A stretch of 32,847 nucleotides of DNA, from assembly GCF_900142075.1 (NCBI RefSeq), contig NZ_FQZO01000016.1, positions 1 through 32,847 of the forward strand, given 5' to 3'. Of the stretch, positions 1 to 7,945 are shown in pieces. The DNA is from Clostridium amylolyticum. Its GTDB lineage: Bacteria; Bacillota; Clostridia; Clostridiales; Clostridiaceae. The translations under genes and the position numbers were made by a program. The first letter of the stretch is position 1. Each line of letters starts with the position of its first letter. A model generated the notes under the pieces. That model was not told the origin of the DNA. It ran no database searches and worked only from the letters and a program-made list of their open reading frames with translations.

Positions 1-221
1 TCATAATCTCTTTCCAAATACCAAACTCTTATTTTATCTTTATAAGCATCAATCTTTGTATAAGTTACTTTTCTTGAATACCTCGGTTCCTCCTCCTGCT
101 TAATCAATTTCTTAACTGTATTTCTGGCTATTCCCAGTTCCCTGGCTATTTGTTTTATCGGGACCCCCTTATTATGCATGTTCTTTACTGTATACCAATC
201 TCTCAAATCCTTCACCTTCAC
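1..221 (-). CDS. istA: IS21-family transposase IstA, N-terminal part (truncated by window edge)
   Basis: Read on the minus strand from GTG at 221-219, the frame stays open to the window edge, giving about 73 residues that begin MKVKDLRDWYTVKNMHNKGV. A helix-turn-helix (IKQIARELGIARNTVKKLIK, about residues 22-41) follows, as in the N-terminal DNA-binding part of IstA. The GTG is preferred over an upstream ATG at 257-255 because AAGGGAGG lies six bases before it. IstA binds the multiple terminal repeats and, with the ATPase IstB, carries out transposition. The catalytic DDE domain and istB would lie outside the window, so activity cannot be judged. Confidence 0.78.
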   Translation of the reverse strand, partial: MKVKDLRDWYTVKNMHNKGVPIKQIARELGIARNTVKKLIKQEEEPRYSRKVTYTKIDAYKDKIRVWYLERDY

Positions 222-280
222 TTTATGCCTCCCTTGTATGATGTGTTTTGTTACCATACAAGGTTATAATTTTAAAGTGA

Positions 281-324
281 GGGGGTCAATTTTCGTTGTA
301 AAAAGGGGGTCAATTTTCATTGTA
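281..324. repeat. Two 20-bp direct repeats at the IS21-type end
   Basis: GGGGGTCAATTTTCGTTGTA (281-300) and GGGGGTCAATTTTCATTGTA (305-324) are separated by AAAA, giving a 24-bp period with one mismatch. Such repeats are known transposase-binding sites in IS21 elements. On the minus strand the inner copy contains TTGACC, and TATAAC follows 15 bases later, so it may also supply a weak istA promoter. Confidence 0.8.
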
Positions 325-326
325 AA

Positions 327-1319
327 TCAACAACTATTCCAGTGAAGGTGATGATGAATGGTATTTACTCCACATTCTAAGGCTGCATCTTGTTCATTTT
401 CATGGTTAAATATATGGAATAGCATGGACTTTTCTGCAAATAGTATCTTTTGGCTTTTTCTTCTTCTTAGGGTAGTGACTAAGCCTCTTTCAGGGGCAAA
501 TATGAATACTAGTAAGAAGGAAACTCCTGTGATAAGTGCCATGGAACCAGCTATGGATACATCCAGTAAGGAAGCAAATTGATAACCTATAACTGCATTT
601 ATAGCACCTATAAATGCGCTTAGCATAATCATCTTCTTTAAATCATCGGTGATAAGGTAGGCTGTGACAGGAGGTCCTATCATAAAGGCTATGACTAGTA
701 TGGAACCTACGGATTCAAAGGCACCTACCGCTGTAACGGAAACTATAGTCATTAGAGCATAATGCACTAATACAGGGGAAAAACCTAGTACTGCAGCTAA
801 GGCTGGGTCGAAGGTTACTATTTTAAGTTCTTTAAAGAACAATACTACAAATAAGATATTTATAATTAGTATAGCTCCCATGGAGTATATGGCCTTTGCT
901 CCAATGTCTAATCCAAATACTTTTAATCTATTAAAGGGGGCAAAAGCTAGTTCTCCTAATAGCACTGAGTCTGTATCTAGATGCACTGAACCAGCATATC
1001 TTGAGATTATTATTATAGCTATACTAAATAGGAAAGGGAATACTATACCTATAGCTGAATCTTCTGAAACAAGCTTTGTAGAGTTTAGTACTTCTGTTAA
1101 AAATACTGTAATAACACCTACCACAGCCGCTCCTACTATGAGAAGAGGAGAGGATAAGTCATTCACCATGAAGAAGGCAGCTACAATGCCTAGTAATATG
1201 GTATGGGTTATAGCATCTGACATCATAGACATCTTTCTTAAAACTAGAAAAACTCCAGGAAGGGAACATGCTACAGCAACAATAATTGCAATAAGTTGAA
1301 TTTCTAAATCTGGATTCAT
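327..1319 (-). CDS. troD: Metal (Mn/Zn) ABC transporter permease, second subunit
   Basis: This 330-aa polytopic protein of the ABC-3 family (TroD/MntD/ZnuB type) has about eight or nine hydrophobic segments. The family signature region (GAFESVGSILVIAFMIGPPV, roughly residues 198-217) lies in the second half. With the upstream permease it forms the membrane channel of a manganese/zinc importer. Its ATG overlaps the stop of the preceding gene (TAATG at 1321-1317), so the two are translationally coupled. The tail after about residue 290 is hydrophilic and His-rich, ending HHHLHWNSC. The stop TGA at 329-327 coincides with the presumed IS21 end, so the last residues may have been altered by the insertion. 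Confidence 0.87.
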   Translation of the reverse strand: MNPDLEIQLIAIIVAVACSLPGVFLVLRKMSMMSDAITHTILLGIVAAFFMVNDLSSPLLIVGAAVVGVITVFLTEVLNSTKLVSEDSAIGIVFPFLFSIAIIIISRYAGSVHLDTDSVLLGELAFAPFNRLKVFGLDIGAKAIYSMGAILIINILFVVLFFKELKIVTFDPALAAVLGFSPVLVHYALMTIVSVTAVGAFESVGSILVIAFMIGPPVTAYLITDDLKKMIMLSAFIGAINAVIGYQFASLLDVSIAGSMALITGVSFLLVFIFAPERGLVTTLRRRKSQKILFAEKSMLFHIFNHENEQDAALECGVNTIHHHLHWNSC

Positions 1320-2458
1320 TATTTTACCTCCTTTACAAAATGATTTTCCATGTAATCCATACCTTTTTTAGTGATGCACCATTGATTTTTTTCTACTTCA
1401 GAAACAAGCCCTCTTTCATTGAGATTCTTTAGTTTCTTGGTAAGCTCTTTCACACCACCGCTTTTTAAAGCCATGGAAGGATCTATTACAGCTATATCAT
1501 GGCTATGAAAATAATCATCATGATTCATGGATAAAGTATATAAATTAGATAAAATCATATCTTCATTAATAGCTTTGTGATTCTTTTTATCTCTAAAGTA
1601 TTTCCATAGCAGACCTCTGTTAGGAGCAAAAGTCAGGCTGATAAATACTATAATACTTACTACTATAACTATCATAGGGCCTGTAGGAAGCTTATCTACC
1701 ACTGAACTTATAAAGGTTCCTATAATGCCTGATAGGGCTGCGAAGATGGCTGAAAGAATAACCATTACTGAAAATTTATCCGTCCATTGTCTAGCAGCTG
1801 CTGCAGGAGCTATAAGCATGGCGCTCATTAATATAACACCTACAGTTTGTAATCCTACAATTATGGCAGCCACAATCATAAAGGAAAGTAAAATATTTAT
1901 CTTTTTTACTGAAAATCCAAGACTTTCTGCAAAATCTGCATCGAAAGAAGTTAATTTAAATTCTTTCCAAAATACTATGACTAAACTTATTAGAAGTACT
2001 GCCATAATAGCCATTATTTTTACATCTCTTTCTAAGAGAGTAGAGGCTTGACCAAATATAAACTTGTCTAATCCAGCTTGATTTGCATTAGGTATCTTTT
2101 GAATATAAGTTAGAAGTACTAGACCTCCACCAAAAAATACGGATAATATTAAAGCAAGTGAACTATCAAATTTAATTCTAGAATTCCTTACTATGGATAG
2201 TATTATAAAATTTGCTATAACCCCAGCTATTAAGGCGCCTAATAACAAAACCTCAGTTTTTTTTGTATTGGTAAATAAGAATGCTAAAGCTATACCTGGA
2301 AGTGCGGCATGAGAAACTGCATCCCCTAGCAAACTCTGCTTTCTAATCACAGCAAAACTACCTAAAACTCTACTTATTATTCCTAAAAGCGCTGAACCTA
2401 AGGATACAATCTGTAAAGTATGATCTGTAAGAATAAGTTTTAATGTATCCACTTCCAT
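1319..2458 (-). CDS. troC: Metal (Mn/Zn) ABC transporter permease with C-terminal winged-helix-like extension
   Basis: This is a 379-aa ABC-3 family permease. Residues about 15-285 contain the membrane domain, with the conserved GLQTVGVILMSAMLIAPAAA stretch. After a short basic linker, residues about 310-379 are soluble and look like a winged helix (GGVKELTKKLKNLNERGLVS, then W-CITKKG), as in MntC-type permeases of Firmicutes. The extension is read as part of this gene because the frame is continuous. I prefer ATG at 2458 over GTG at 2461 because AAGG sits six bases upstream of it. The gene follows the ATPase with no gap and is coupled to troD. The extension may sense or regulate, but that is inference. 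Confidence 0.87.
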   Translation of the reverse strand: MEVDTLKLILTDHTLQIVSLGSALLGIISRVLGSFAVIRKQSLLGDAVSHAALPGIALAFLFTNTKKTEVLLLGALIAGVIANFIILSIVRNSRIKFDSSLALILSVFFGGGLVLLTYIQKIPNANQAGLDKFIFGQASTLLERDVKIMAIMAVLLISLVIVFWKEFKLTSFDADFAESLGFSVKKINILLSFMIVAAIIVGLQTVGVILMSAMLIAPAAAARQWTDKFSVMVILSAIFAALSGIIGTFISSVVDKLPTGPMIVIVVSIIVFISLTFAPNRGLLWKYFRDKKNHKAINEDMILSNLYTLSMNHDDYFHSHDIAVIDPSMALKSGGVKELTKKLKNLNERGLVSEVEKNQWCITKKGMDYMENHFVKEVK

Positions 2459-2461
2459 CAC

Positions 2462-3202
2462 CTACCTTTTTAATATTTGTCCTTTATTTCTATAGGCCTT
2501 ATCTAAATTCTCTTCAGTGAAAACTTCTGACACAGGTCCGCTGGCTATAACTTGTGTATTTAACAAGGTCACCCAATCAAAATATTCTGGTACTGTTTGT
2601 AAGTCATGATGCACCACTATTACAGTTTTACCTTGTTGTCTAAGTTCCTTTAAAAGAGATATAATAGCTTTTTCAGTTTTAGCATCTACGCCTTGAAAGG
2701 GTTCGTCCATAAAATAGATATCTGAGTCTTGAACCAATGCTCTTGCCAAAAATACTCTTTGCTGCTGACCACCAGATAATTGACTTATTTGCCTATGAGC
2801 AAAATCTTTCATACCCACCTTTTGTAAGGCTTCCATGGCTTTTTCCTTATCTTTTGCTGTAGGGCGTTTTATCCAGCCTAATATCCCGTAACGCCCCATA
2901 AGCACTACGTCTAAAACATCTGTAGGGAAATCCCAATCAACGCTACCGCTTTGAGGTACATAAGCTATATTTTTTCTTTGAGCTTCATAGCTTTCCCCAT
3001 TAAACAAAACTTTTCCTGAAATAGGTTTTATTAAATTTAACATTGCTTTTATTAGTGTGGATTTCCCAGCTCCATTAGGTCCAACTATTGCCATTAAAAC
3101 AGATTTAGGTATATTCAAATCCACGTCCCAGAGCACTGGTTTTACTTGATAAGCTACTGTCATATCTTCTACTTGTATTACATAATCTTTATTATTTTCC
3201 AT
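2462..3202 (-). CDS. troB: Metal (Mn/Zn) ABC transporter ATP-binding protein
   Basis: This 246-aa ABC ATPase has Walker A GPNGAGKST (41-49), Q-loop VPQSG (Q84), signature LSGGQ (142-146), Walker B DIYFMDEP (161-168) and an H-loop in VVHHDL. The VDWDFP stretch (88-93) after the Q-loop is typical of manganese/zinc importers (MntB, TroB, ZnuC). It powers the TroC/TroD channel from the cytoplasmic face. GGGAGG lies upstream of the ATG. A 148-bp gap separates it from the binding-protein gene, unusually wide for this operon, and the gap carries a Fur-like site (3313-3327). Confidence 0.92.
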   Translation of the reverse strand: MENNKDYVIQVEDMTVAYQVKPVLWDVDLNIPKSVLMAIVGPNGAGKSTLIKAMLNLIKPISGKVLFNGESYEAQRKNIAYVPQSGSVDWDFPTDVLDVVLMGRYGILGWIKRPTAKDKEKAMEALQKVGMKDFAHRQISQLSGGQQQRVFLARALVQDSDIYFMDEPFQGVDAKTEKAIISLLKELRQQGKTVIVVHHDLQTVPEYFDWVTLLNTQVIASGPVSEVFTEENLDKAYRNKGQILKR

Positions 3203-3312
3203 TATATTTACCTCCCAAATTTATAATAAAATGTCCGTAAATGCTTATATTTAATTCATTTATAAATACTTAAGAAACTCATTATTTATACAGTTAATTT
3301 GCAGAATAGAAA

Positions 3313-3327
3313 TGAAATTCATTATCA
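3313..3327 (-). promoter_or_regulatory. Candidate Fur-family operator between troA and troB
   Basis: TGAAATTCATTATCA matches the 7-1-7 Fur-family consensus TGATAATnATTATCA at 12 of 14 positions, counted by eye. It lies in the 148-bp gap before troB, where a secondary promoter could be placed. No convincing sigma-A promoter was assigned next to it. AT-rich DNA makes chance matches more likely. Confidence 0.4.
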
Positions 3328-3350
3328 ATATCAAATTCTCTCATAAAATA

Positions 3351-4283
3351 TTATTTTAAAGCATCTACAATGGTATCGATATTTGCTTTAAAAGTTCCTA
3401 TATAGGTTTCATCAGGTGAACCTGCATCTCCTAAGGAGTCTGAATATAACTCACCACCTATTTTTACTTCAAATCCTTGAGCTTTTACTGCTTCTTGTAA
3501 TGCTTCAATATTCTTTTTTGGTACAGAAGATTCTACAAACACCGCTTTTATCTCATGTTTAACTATAAAGTTTGCCAAGTTTCTAAGGTCTGAAGTTCCA
3601 GCTTCAGAAGCGGTACTTATGCCTTGAAGCCCTTTAACTTGAAAGCCATAAGCATTACCAAAATAATTAAAAGCATCATGGGCAGTTATTAAAATACGTT
3701 TTTCAGCAGGAATTTCTGAAGCTCTATCTTTTATATATTTATCTAATTTATCTAGTTCAATTAAATATGCCTTTAAGTTTTCATCAAATTTATTAGCATG
3801 TTCACTGTCTAAAGTTTTTAATCCTTTAGTAAGCTCCACTGCAGCTTGCTTCCATATATTAACGTCAAACCAAATGTGAGGGTCGTGAGCGTTAGAATTA
3901 TCTTGAGATACCAATAGTTTATCTTTATCTACACCGTTAGAAACATTTACTACAAGTTTGTCAATACCTGTGAGGTTTTCAAATATTTCTCCCATTTTTC
4001 CTTCTAAGTGCACACCGTTGTAAACTACCATATCTGCTTTTTGCATTAGCTTTACATCACCTGCGCTGGCTTTATAAAGGTGAGGGTCTATGCCAGGACC
4101 CATAAGTCCTTTAACTTCTACATAATCTTCACCTAAGGTCTTTGCCATATCAGCTAACATAGTAGTAGTTGCAACAACCCTATGCTTACCATCAGCTGTG
4201 GTATTTTTTTTGGATGTGTTACAACCTGTAATGCTTAGTGTTAATATGCATAAAATCAATATGGGTATAATAAATTTCTTCAT
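3351..4283 (-). CDS. troA: TroA-like metal-binding lipoprotein of the ABC importer
   Basis: This 310-aa cluster A-I solute-binding protein has a signal peptide with the lipobox ITGC (Cys21), so it should be lipid-anchored outside the membrane. Likely metal ligands by family position are His68 (GIDPHLY), His133 or His136 (AHDPHIW), His202 (ITAHDAF) and an Asp near 285-288 (YSDSLGD). Histidine as third ligand, rather than the Glu of PsaA/MntC, and the KGLQGISTASEA stretch are TroA-like. There is no long His-rich loop of the ZnuA kind. It delivers Mn2+ or Zn2+ to TroC/TroD. The gene starts 13 bases after the regulator stop, with AAAGGAG before the ATG. Confidence 0.9.
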   Translation of the reverse strand: MKKFIIPILILCILTLSITGCNTSKKNTTADGKHRVVATTTMLADMAKTLGEDYVEVKGLMGPGIDPHLYKASAGDVKLMQKADMVVYNGVHLEGKMGEIFENLTGIDKLVVNVSNGVDKDKLLVSQDNSNAHDPHIWFDVNIWKQAAVELTKGLKTLDSEHANKFDENLKAYLIELDKLDKYIKDRASEIPAEKRILITAHDAFNYFGNAYGFQVKGLQGISTASEAGTSDLRNLANFIVKHEIKAVFVESSVPKKNIEALQEAVKAQGFEVKIGGELYSDSLGDAGSPDETYIGTFKANIDTIVDALK

Positions 4284-4296
4284 TTTAATGTCTCCT

Positions 4297-4953
4297 TTAC
4301 TCTACGAATATGTAATTTGTCGCTTCCTTGGCTATAAATATTTCTTTGCCTTTCTTATTTAATGTGATGGGTCCGTTGTAAGGAGCATGCTTTATTACCT
4401 TAATATGATCCCCTAGGGACAAGTCTAAATCTATGAGATACTTTAATAATGTTTTTTTGTCTATTACCCTGCGAATTGTTACTTCGTCTCCTTCTAATAT
4501 TGAACTTAAAGATTTATATGAATCTTTTTCTATGAGCATTTCATCTCTTGGAATGATATTTCCATGAGGACAGGCTTTTGGGTAATTTAAAAATTCATTT
4601 AATCGTTGTTCTAACTTTGGGCTGGTAACATGCTCAAGATTTTCAGCTTCTTCATGAACTATATCCCAGCTATAACCTAAGTGCTCTACTAAAAAAACTT
4701 CCCAAAGGCGATGCTTTCTTACAACCTTAGATGCTTCTTTAATGCCTAATTCCGTGAGAATGATACCTTTATAAGGGGTATATTCTATATATCCTTGATC
4801 TAAGAGTTTTTTTATCATTTCACTGACGGAAGGAGCAGAAACCTCCAAAGCCAAGGCTATATCTTTATTATTAACAGGCAGGGAATTCCCGCCTAACTCA
4901 TAAATTACTTTTAAATAGTCTTCTTTATTTTTGGTAATAATATTTTTTGCCAT
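4297..4953 (-). CDS. mntR: DtxR/MntR-family metal-dependent transcriptional regulator
   Basis: This 218-aa protein has an N-terminal winged helix (about 1-70, recognition region SAPSVSEMIKKL), a metal-binding dimerisation domain (70-140) and a C-terminal FeoA/SH3-like domain (150-218). Ligand positions look like MntR rather than DtxR: Asp12 (EDYLKVIYEL) stands where DtxR has Met10, and Glu104-x-x-Glu107-His108 (AENLEH) has Glu where DtxR has Cys102. His81 and Glu85 (HRLWE) are also present. The MntR Glu11 position is Lys15 here. It probably represses this operon, including itself, when Mn2+ is plentiful, acting at 4978-4991. It is the first gene of the operon, with GGGAGG upstream. Confidence 0.9.
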   Translation of the reverse strand: MAKNIITKNKEDYLKVIYELGGNSLPVNNKDIALALEVSAPSVSEMIKKLLDQGYIEYTPYKGIILTELGIKEASKVVRKHRLWEVFLVEHLGYSWDIVHEEAENLEHVTSPKLEQRLNEFLNYPKACPHGNIIPRDEMLIEKDSYKSLSSILEGDEVTIRRVIDKKTLLKYLIDLDLSLGDHIKVIKHAPYNGPITLNKKGKEIFIAKEATNYIFVE

Positions 4954-4977
4954 AAAAGCCTCCCAATAATAAAAAAT

Positions 4978-4991
4978 TTAGGTTTACCTAA
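4978..4991. promoter_or_regulatory. DtxR/TroR-type operator upstream of mntR
   Basis: TTAGGTTTACCTAA consists of the perfect inverted half-sites TTAGGT and ACCTAA with a two-base centre. It lies 25 to 38 bases before the regulator start, consistent with autoregulation of the operon. Its half-site matches the TTAGG-type sites of the DtxR/IdeR/TroR family. A further TTAGGTGA half-site is on the minus strand at about 5007-5014. The -10/-35 elements could not be placed confidently; TACTAT or TATACT at about 4998-5006 on the minus strand is possible. Confidence 0.65.
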
Positions 4992-5169
4992 CTTAAGTAT
5001 ATAGTATCACCTAATTATATAATTTAAAAGATATTAAATGATAATAATTATTAATAATATGTAAATAAATATAGAAAAAATATTGAATATGTAATTTTGA
5101 ACTGCATGGAACTATCATTAAGTATAGAATTTTAATATCAATTGATAATACCTATCTATTGAATAAGTA

Positions 5170-5198
5170 TTGAAAACGTGGGATTTGTTCAGTATAAT
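5170..5198 (+). promoter_or_regulatory. Sigma-A promoter of the P-type ATPase gene
   Basis: TTGAAA (5170-5175) and TATAAT (5193-5198) are separated by exactly 17 bases. Transcription should begin near 5205, leaving a leader of about 108 bases before the ATG. Confidence 0.75.
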
Positions 5199-5212
5199 AA
5201 ATTTATTATTTA

Positions 5213-5237
5213 TTATCATTTGATAACAAAATGATAA
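5213..5237. promoter_or_regulatory. Perfect inverted repeat just downstream of the ATPase promoter
   Basis: TTATCATTT (5213-5221) and AAATGATAA (5229-5237) are perfect 9-bp inverted arms around GATAACA. The position at the start of the transcript suits a repressor operator or a weak leader hairpin. The arms resemble the ATCATT/GATAAT words of Fur-family sites, but the spacing is not the 7-1-7 form. Confidence 0.45.
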
Positions 5238-5312
5238 AAGATGAATATACTAGTATAAGATCTTGTGTTTAGTATCAGAAGAATCTAATTAATAGAGAGA
5301 GGTATTATAATC

Positions 5313-7847
5313 ATGGCTGAGAAATATAAAGGTTTGACATTAGAAGAAGTGACAAAGCTCCAGAAACAATATGGTTATAACGAATTTGTTAAGACAGAAA
5401 AACCTAGTGCTATAAAAAAATTCTTAGGGGTTTTTAAAGAACCCATGTTTATCTTACTTTTTGGAACGGCTTTGCTGTACTTTTTACTAGGAGAGATAAA
5501 TGAAGCATGTATAATGATGTTTTTTGTGATTTTTGTAGCTTCTATTACCTTTATTCAGGAATGGAGGACGGAAAAGACGCTCCATGCTTTAAAGGAACTT
5601 ACATCTCAGGAAGTTAAGGTGCTTAGGGATGGGAAAGAAATGAAGATAAAGAGCTCTGAACTTGTGCCAGGAGATATAGTTTATCTATCTGAAGGGGAAA
5701 GGATACCTGCAGATTGTGAGGTATTAAAGGTATCTAATTTTTCTGTAGATGAATCTGTATTAACGGGAGAGGCAGAACCGGTATTTAAGGTGACAAAAGG
5801 TTCTTTAGATAATAAAGAAAGTGCTGACGAAAACAAGGATTATTGGAAAAGTGATATGGTGTATGCTGGCACTCTTTCTATTTTTGGAAAGAGTGTCGTT
5901 AGAGTAGTTTTTACAGGTTTTAATACTGAGTATGGTAAAATAGGCAAGGCTATTAGAGAAACTAAGGATGAGCTTACCCCTCTTCAGAAAAAAGTTCAGT
6001 TCTTGGTAAAAAATCTTGCTTTGGTAGGACTAGTATTATGTATATTGGTTATTGGTTTAACTTATTTATATAATCACAATATCGTTGAGAGTATTTTATC
6101 TGGTTTAACTTTAGCCATGGGTATTATACCTGAAGAGTTTCCTGTGGTATTAACGGTATTCTTGTCTTTAGGAGCTTTTAGGCTAGCAAAGAAGAATACC
6201 ATTATGCGCAAGGTATCCGCTGTAGAGACTTTAGGGTCCACCACTATACTTGCAGTAGATAAAACAGGAACCATTACAAAAAATGAAATGACGGTTAAAA
6301 GTGTCTTTTATAATAATTTTTATATCCCAGAGAAATTTAATGATGAATATATATCAAATCTAATGGTGCTATCTTGTGAAAAAGATCCTTATGATCCTAT
6401 GGAAAAGGCCATACTGCAGCTTGCTTCCAAAAATATTAATAAGAACTCTAAAGAATTAAACATGGAAATAGCACATAAAATAGCCTTTGACTCAAAAACA
6501 AAAAGAATGGCTAATATTTTTAAGGCTGAGGAAATGTATTATGTAGCAGCTAAGGGTTCTCCAGAGACTATTTTACCACTATGTAATTTAAAGGATAACG
6601 AGAAAAATACCATATTAAAAGCCATAGACGATATGGCTTCAAGAGGACTAAGGGTTATTGCTTTGGCAGATTTAAACACCAGTAAGGTTCAAGAGGATAT
6701 GGATGAGTATAATCTTAATTTCCGTGGACTTATTGGCTTACAAGATCCTCCTAAAGAAGGGGTAAAGGAAGCCATTGAGCTTTGTAAAAATGCTGGTATA
6801 AGAGTTATTATGATAACAGGTGATTATAACAAAACAGCTATGGCCATAGGCAATGAAATAGGATTAAAATTTAAAAGCTGTGCTATAACTGGAGAGGAAA
6901 TAGATAATATGTCAGAAGAAGAATTGTGTGAGGCAGTAAAACATTGTGATATATTTTCTAGGGTTATACCAGAGCATAAAATGAGAATAGTAAAGGCGCT
7001 GAAAGCTAATGGGGAAATAGTGGCTATGACAGGAGATGGAGTAAACGACGCTCCAGCCTTAAAGAATGCCGACATTGGTATAGCTATGGGCAAAAGGGGA
7101 ACGGATGTGGCAAAGGAAGCTGCTCACATGATACTAATGGATGATAATTTTACTACTATAGTAAATTCTGTTAGAGATGGGAGAAGAATATTTGATAATA
7201 TAAGAAAAGCTATGGTATACATAATGGTAATTCACATTCCCATTATGACTTTAGCTTTATTTTCACCAGTGTTTAATCTTCCTCAAATATTATTACCAGT
7301 ACACATAGTTTTATTAGAACTTATTATAGACCCCACTTGTTCTATTGTTTTTGAAGGAGAGGAAGCAGAACCTTATATAATGGAAGAACCTCCTAGAAAC
7401 CCTAAAGAACCTTTGTTAACTAAAAGTATGACTATTAAAGTTATATTACAAGGTATAGCCATGTTTTTAGCTACTTTTCTTCCCTTTCATTTTATGGTAG
7501 ATAACGGTGTTGCTGTAGAGGTTGCTAGAAGTTTTGCATTAGTGACTTTGGTAACCTCTAATGTAATTTTGGTTTTAGTGAACAGATCCAACACTCAATA
7601 TCTTTATAGTATATTTAAAGAAAAACAAAATAAGGCAAGACTTTTTATTAATAGCCTTGCCATGATAATGGTATTTGCCATTACTTATGTTCCCTTTATG
7701 CAACCTATATTTAAGACAAGTAATTTATCTTTATCTATGTTAGCATACTCAATAATATTAGGGATTTTGTCTTCAGTGTGGTGGGAGTTAGTTAAAGTAT
7801 ATAAAAGAAAATTTGGAAAAGAGGAAAGTCTAGAACCTATTTCTTAA
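5313..7847 (+). CDS. Cation-translocating P-type ATPase (P2-like; ion uncertain)
   Basis: This 844-aa protein has the N-terminal cation-ATPase domain, the actuator motif TGEA (151-154), the phosphorylation motif DKTGT (Asp316), DPPK and the hinge TGDGVND (573-579). About ten membrane segments are arranged as in SERCA/PMCA pumps. It should move a cation across the membrane using ATP. Membrane motifs differ from SERCA: M4 reads PEEFP (273-277) instead of PEGLP, M5 has MVIHIPIM without the SERCA Asn/Glu pair, and M6 reads ELIIDP rather than NLVTDG. Automated naming would call it a Ca2+ ATPase, but the sites give little support for Ca2+ specifically. It is a single-gene unit next to the metal importer. 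Confidence 0.9.
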   Translation: MAEKYKGLTLEEVTKLQKQYGYNEFVKTEKPSAIKKFLGVFKEPMFILLFGTALLYFLLGEINEACIMMFFVIFVASITFIQEWRTEKTLHALKELTSQEVKVLRDGKEMKIKSSELVPGDIVYLSEGERIPADCEVLKVSNFSVDESVLTGEAEPVFKVTKGSLDNKESADENKDYWKSDMVYAGTLSIFGKSVVRVVFTGFNTEYGKIGKAIRETKDELTPLQKKVQFLVKNLALVGLVLCILVIGLTYLYNHNIVESILSGLTLAMGIIPEEFPVVLTVFLSLGAFRLAKKNTIMRKVSAVETLGSTTILAVDKTGTITKNEMTVKSVFYNNFYIPEKFNDEYISNLMVLSCEKDPYDPMEKAILQLASKNINKNSKELNMEIAHKIAFDSKTKRMANIFKAEEMYYVAAKGSPETILPLCNLKDNEKNTILKAIDDMASRGLRVIALADLNTSKVQEDMDEYNLNFRGLIGLQDPPKEGVKEAIELCKNAGIRVIMITGDYNKTAMAIGNEIGLKFKSCAITGEEIDNMSEEELCEAVKHCDIFSRVIPEHKMRIVKALKANGEIVAMTGDGVNDAPALKNADIGIAMGKRGTDVAKEAAHMILMDDNFTTIVNSVRDGRRIFDNIRKAMVYIMVIHIPIMTLALFSPVFNLPQILLPVHIVLLELIIDPTCSIVFEGEEAEPYIMEEPPRNPKEPLLTKSMTIKVILQGIAMFLATFLPFHFMVDNGVAVEVARSFALVTLVTSNVILVLVNRSNTQYLYSIFKEKQNKARLFINSLAMIMVFAITYVPFMQPIFKTSNLSLSMLAYSIILGILSSVWWELVKVYKRKFGKEESLEPIS

Positions 7848-7877
7848 CTAATATAATTAATTTTATTTAATACTGCA

Positions 7878-7913
7878 TAGAGCATACTTAGTGGCTAAAC
7901 TAAGTATGCTCTA
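7878..7913. terminator. Shared terminator hairpin between convergent genes
   Basis: A perfect 14-bp stem (7878-7891 with 7900-7913, core AGAGCATACTTAG) closes an 8-base loop between the ATPase gene and the convergent AI-2E-family gene. The T-rich run (CTATTTTTTT) comes some bases later on the plus strand, so termination efficiency is uncertain. Confidence 0.7.
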
Positions 7914-7945
7914 CGTTTATGCATCTTCTATTTTTTTACCATGCC

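Larger units (their letters stand above)
1..329 (-). mobile_element. IS21-family insertion sequence, one end (cut by window edge)
   Basis: The segment holds the start of an IstA-like transposase preceded by two direct 20-bp repeats, GGGGGTCAATTTTCGTTGTA at 281-300 and the same with one change at 305-324. Multiple terminal repeats of this kind are a hallmark of IS21-family ends. The outer end probably lies near 324-329; read on the minus strand it would begin TGATTTACAATG, and IS21-type ends usually begin with TG. The exact boundary and the target duplication cannot be set because the other end lies outside the window. The element sits directly downstream of the second metal-transporter permease gene. 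Confidence 0.8.
4954..5312. other. Divergent intergenic region between mntR and the P-type ATPase
   Basis: This 359-bp AT-rich gap has no gene. It holds the mntR operator at its left end, the ATPase promoter at 5170-5198 and an inverted repeat at 5213-5237. A 12-bp palindrome TATCAATTGATA lies at 5136-5147. Nothing recognisable was found in 5015-5130. Confidence 0.6.

Noticed and set aside
880..1299. Plus-strand 139-aa open frame inside troD
   Set aside because: It lies wholly within the clear permease gene on the other strand, has no ribosome site and no recognisable domain. The same applies to the other nested frames, for example at 1725-2051, 10516-10827 and 18700-19104.
1319..1600. A separate small DtxR-like gene at the end of troC
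   Set aside because: The winged-helix-like region is in one continuous frame with the permease and has no start or ribosome site of its own; MntC-type permeases often carry this extension.
5313..7847. Firm assignment as a calcium ATPase
   Set aside because: Overall architecture fits, but M4, M5 and M6 residues differ from SERCA, so only a general cation pump call is supported.
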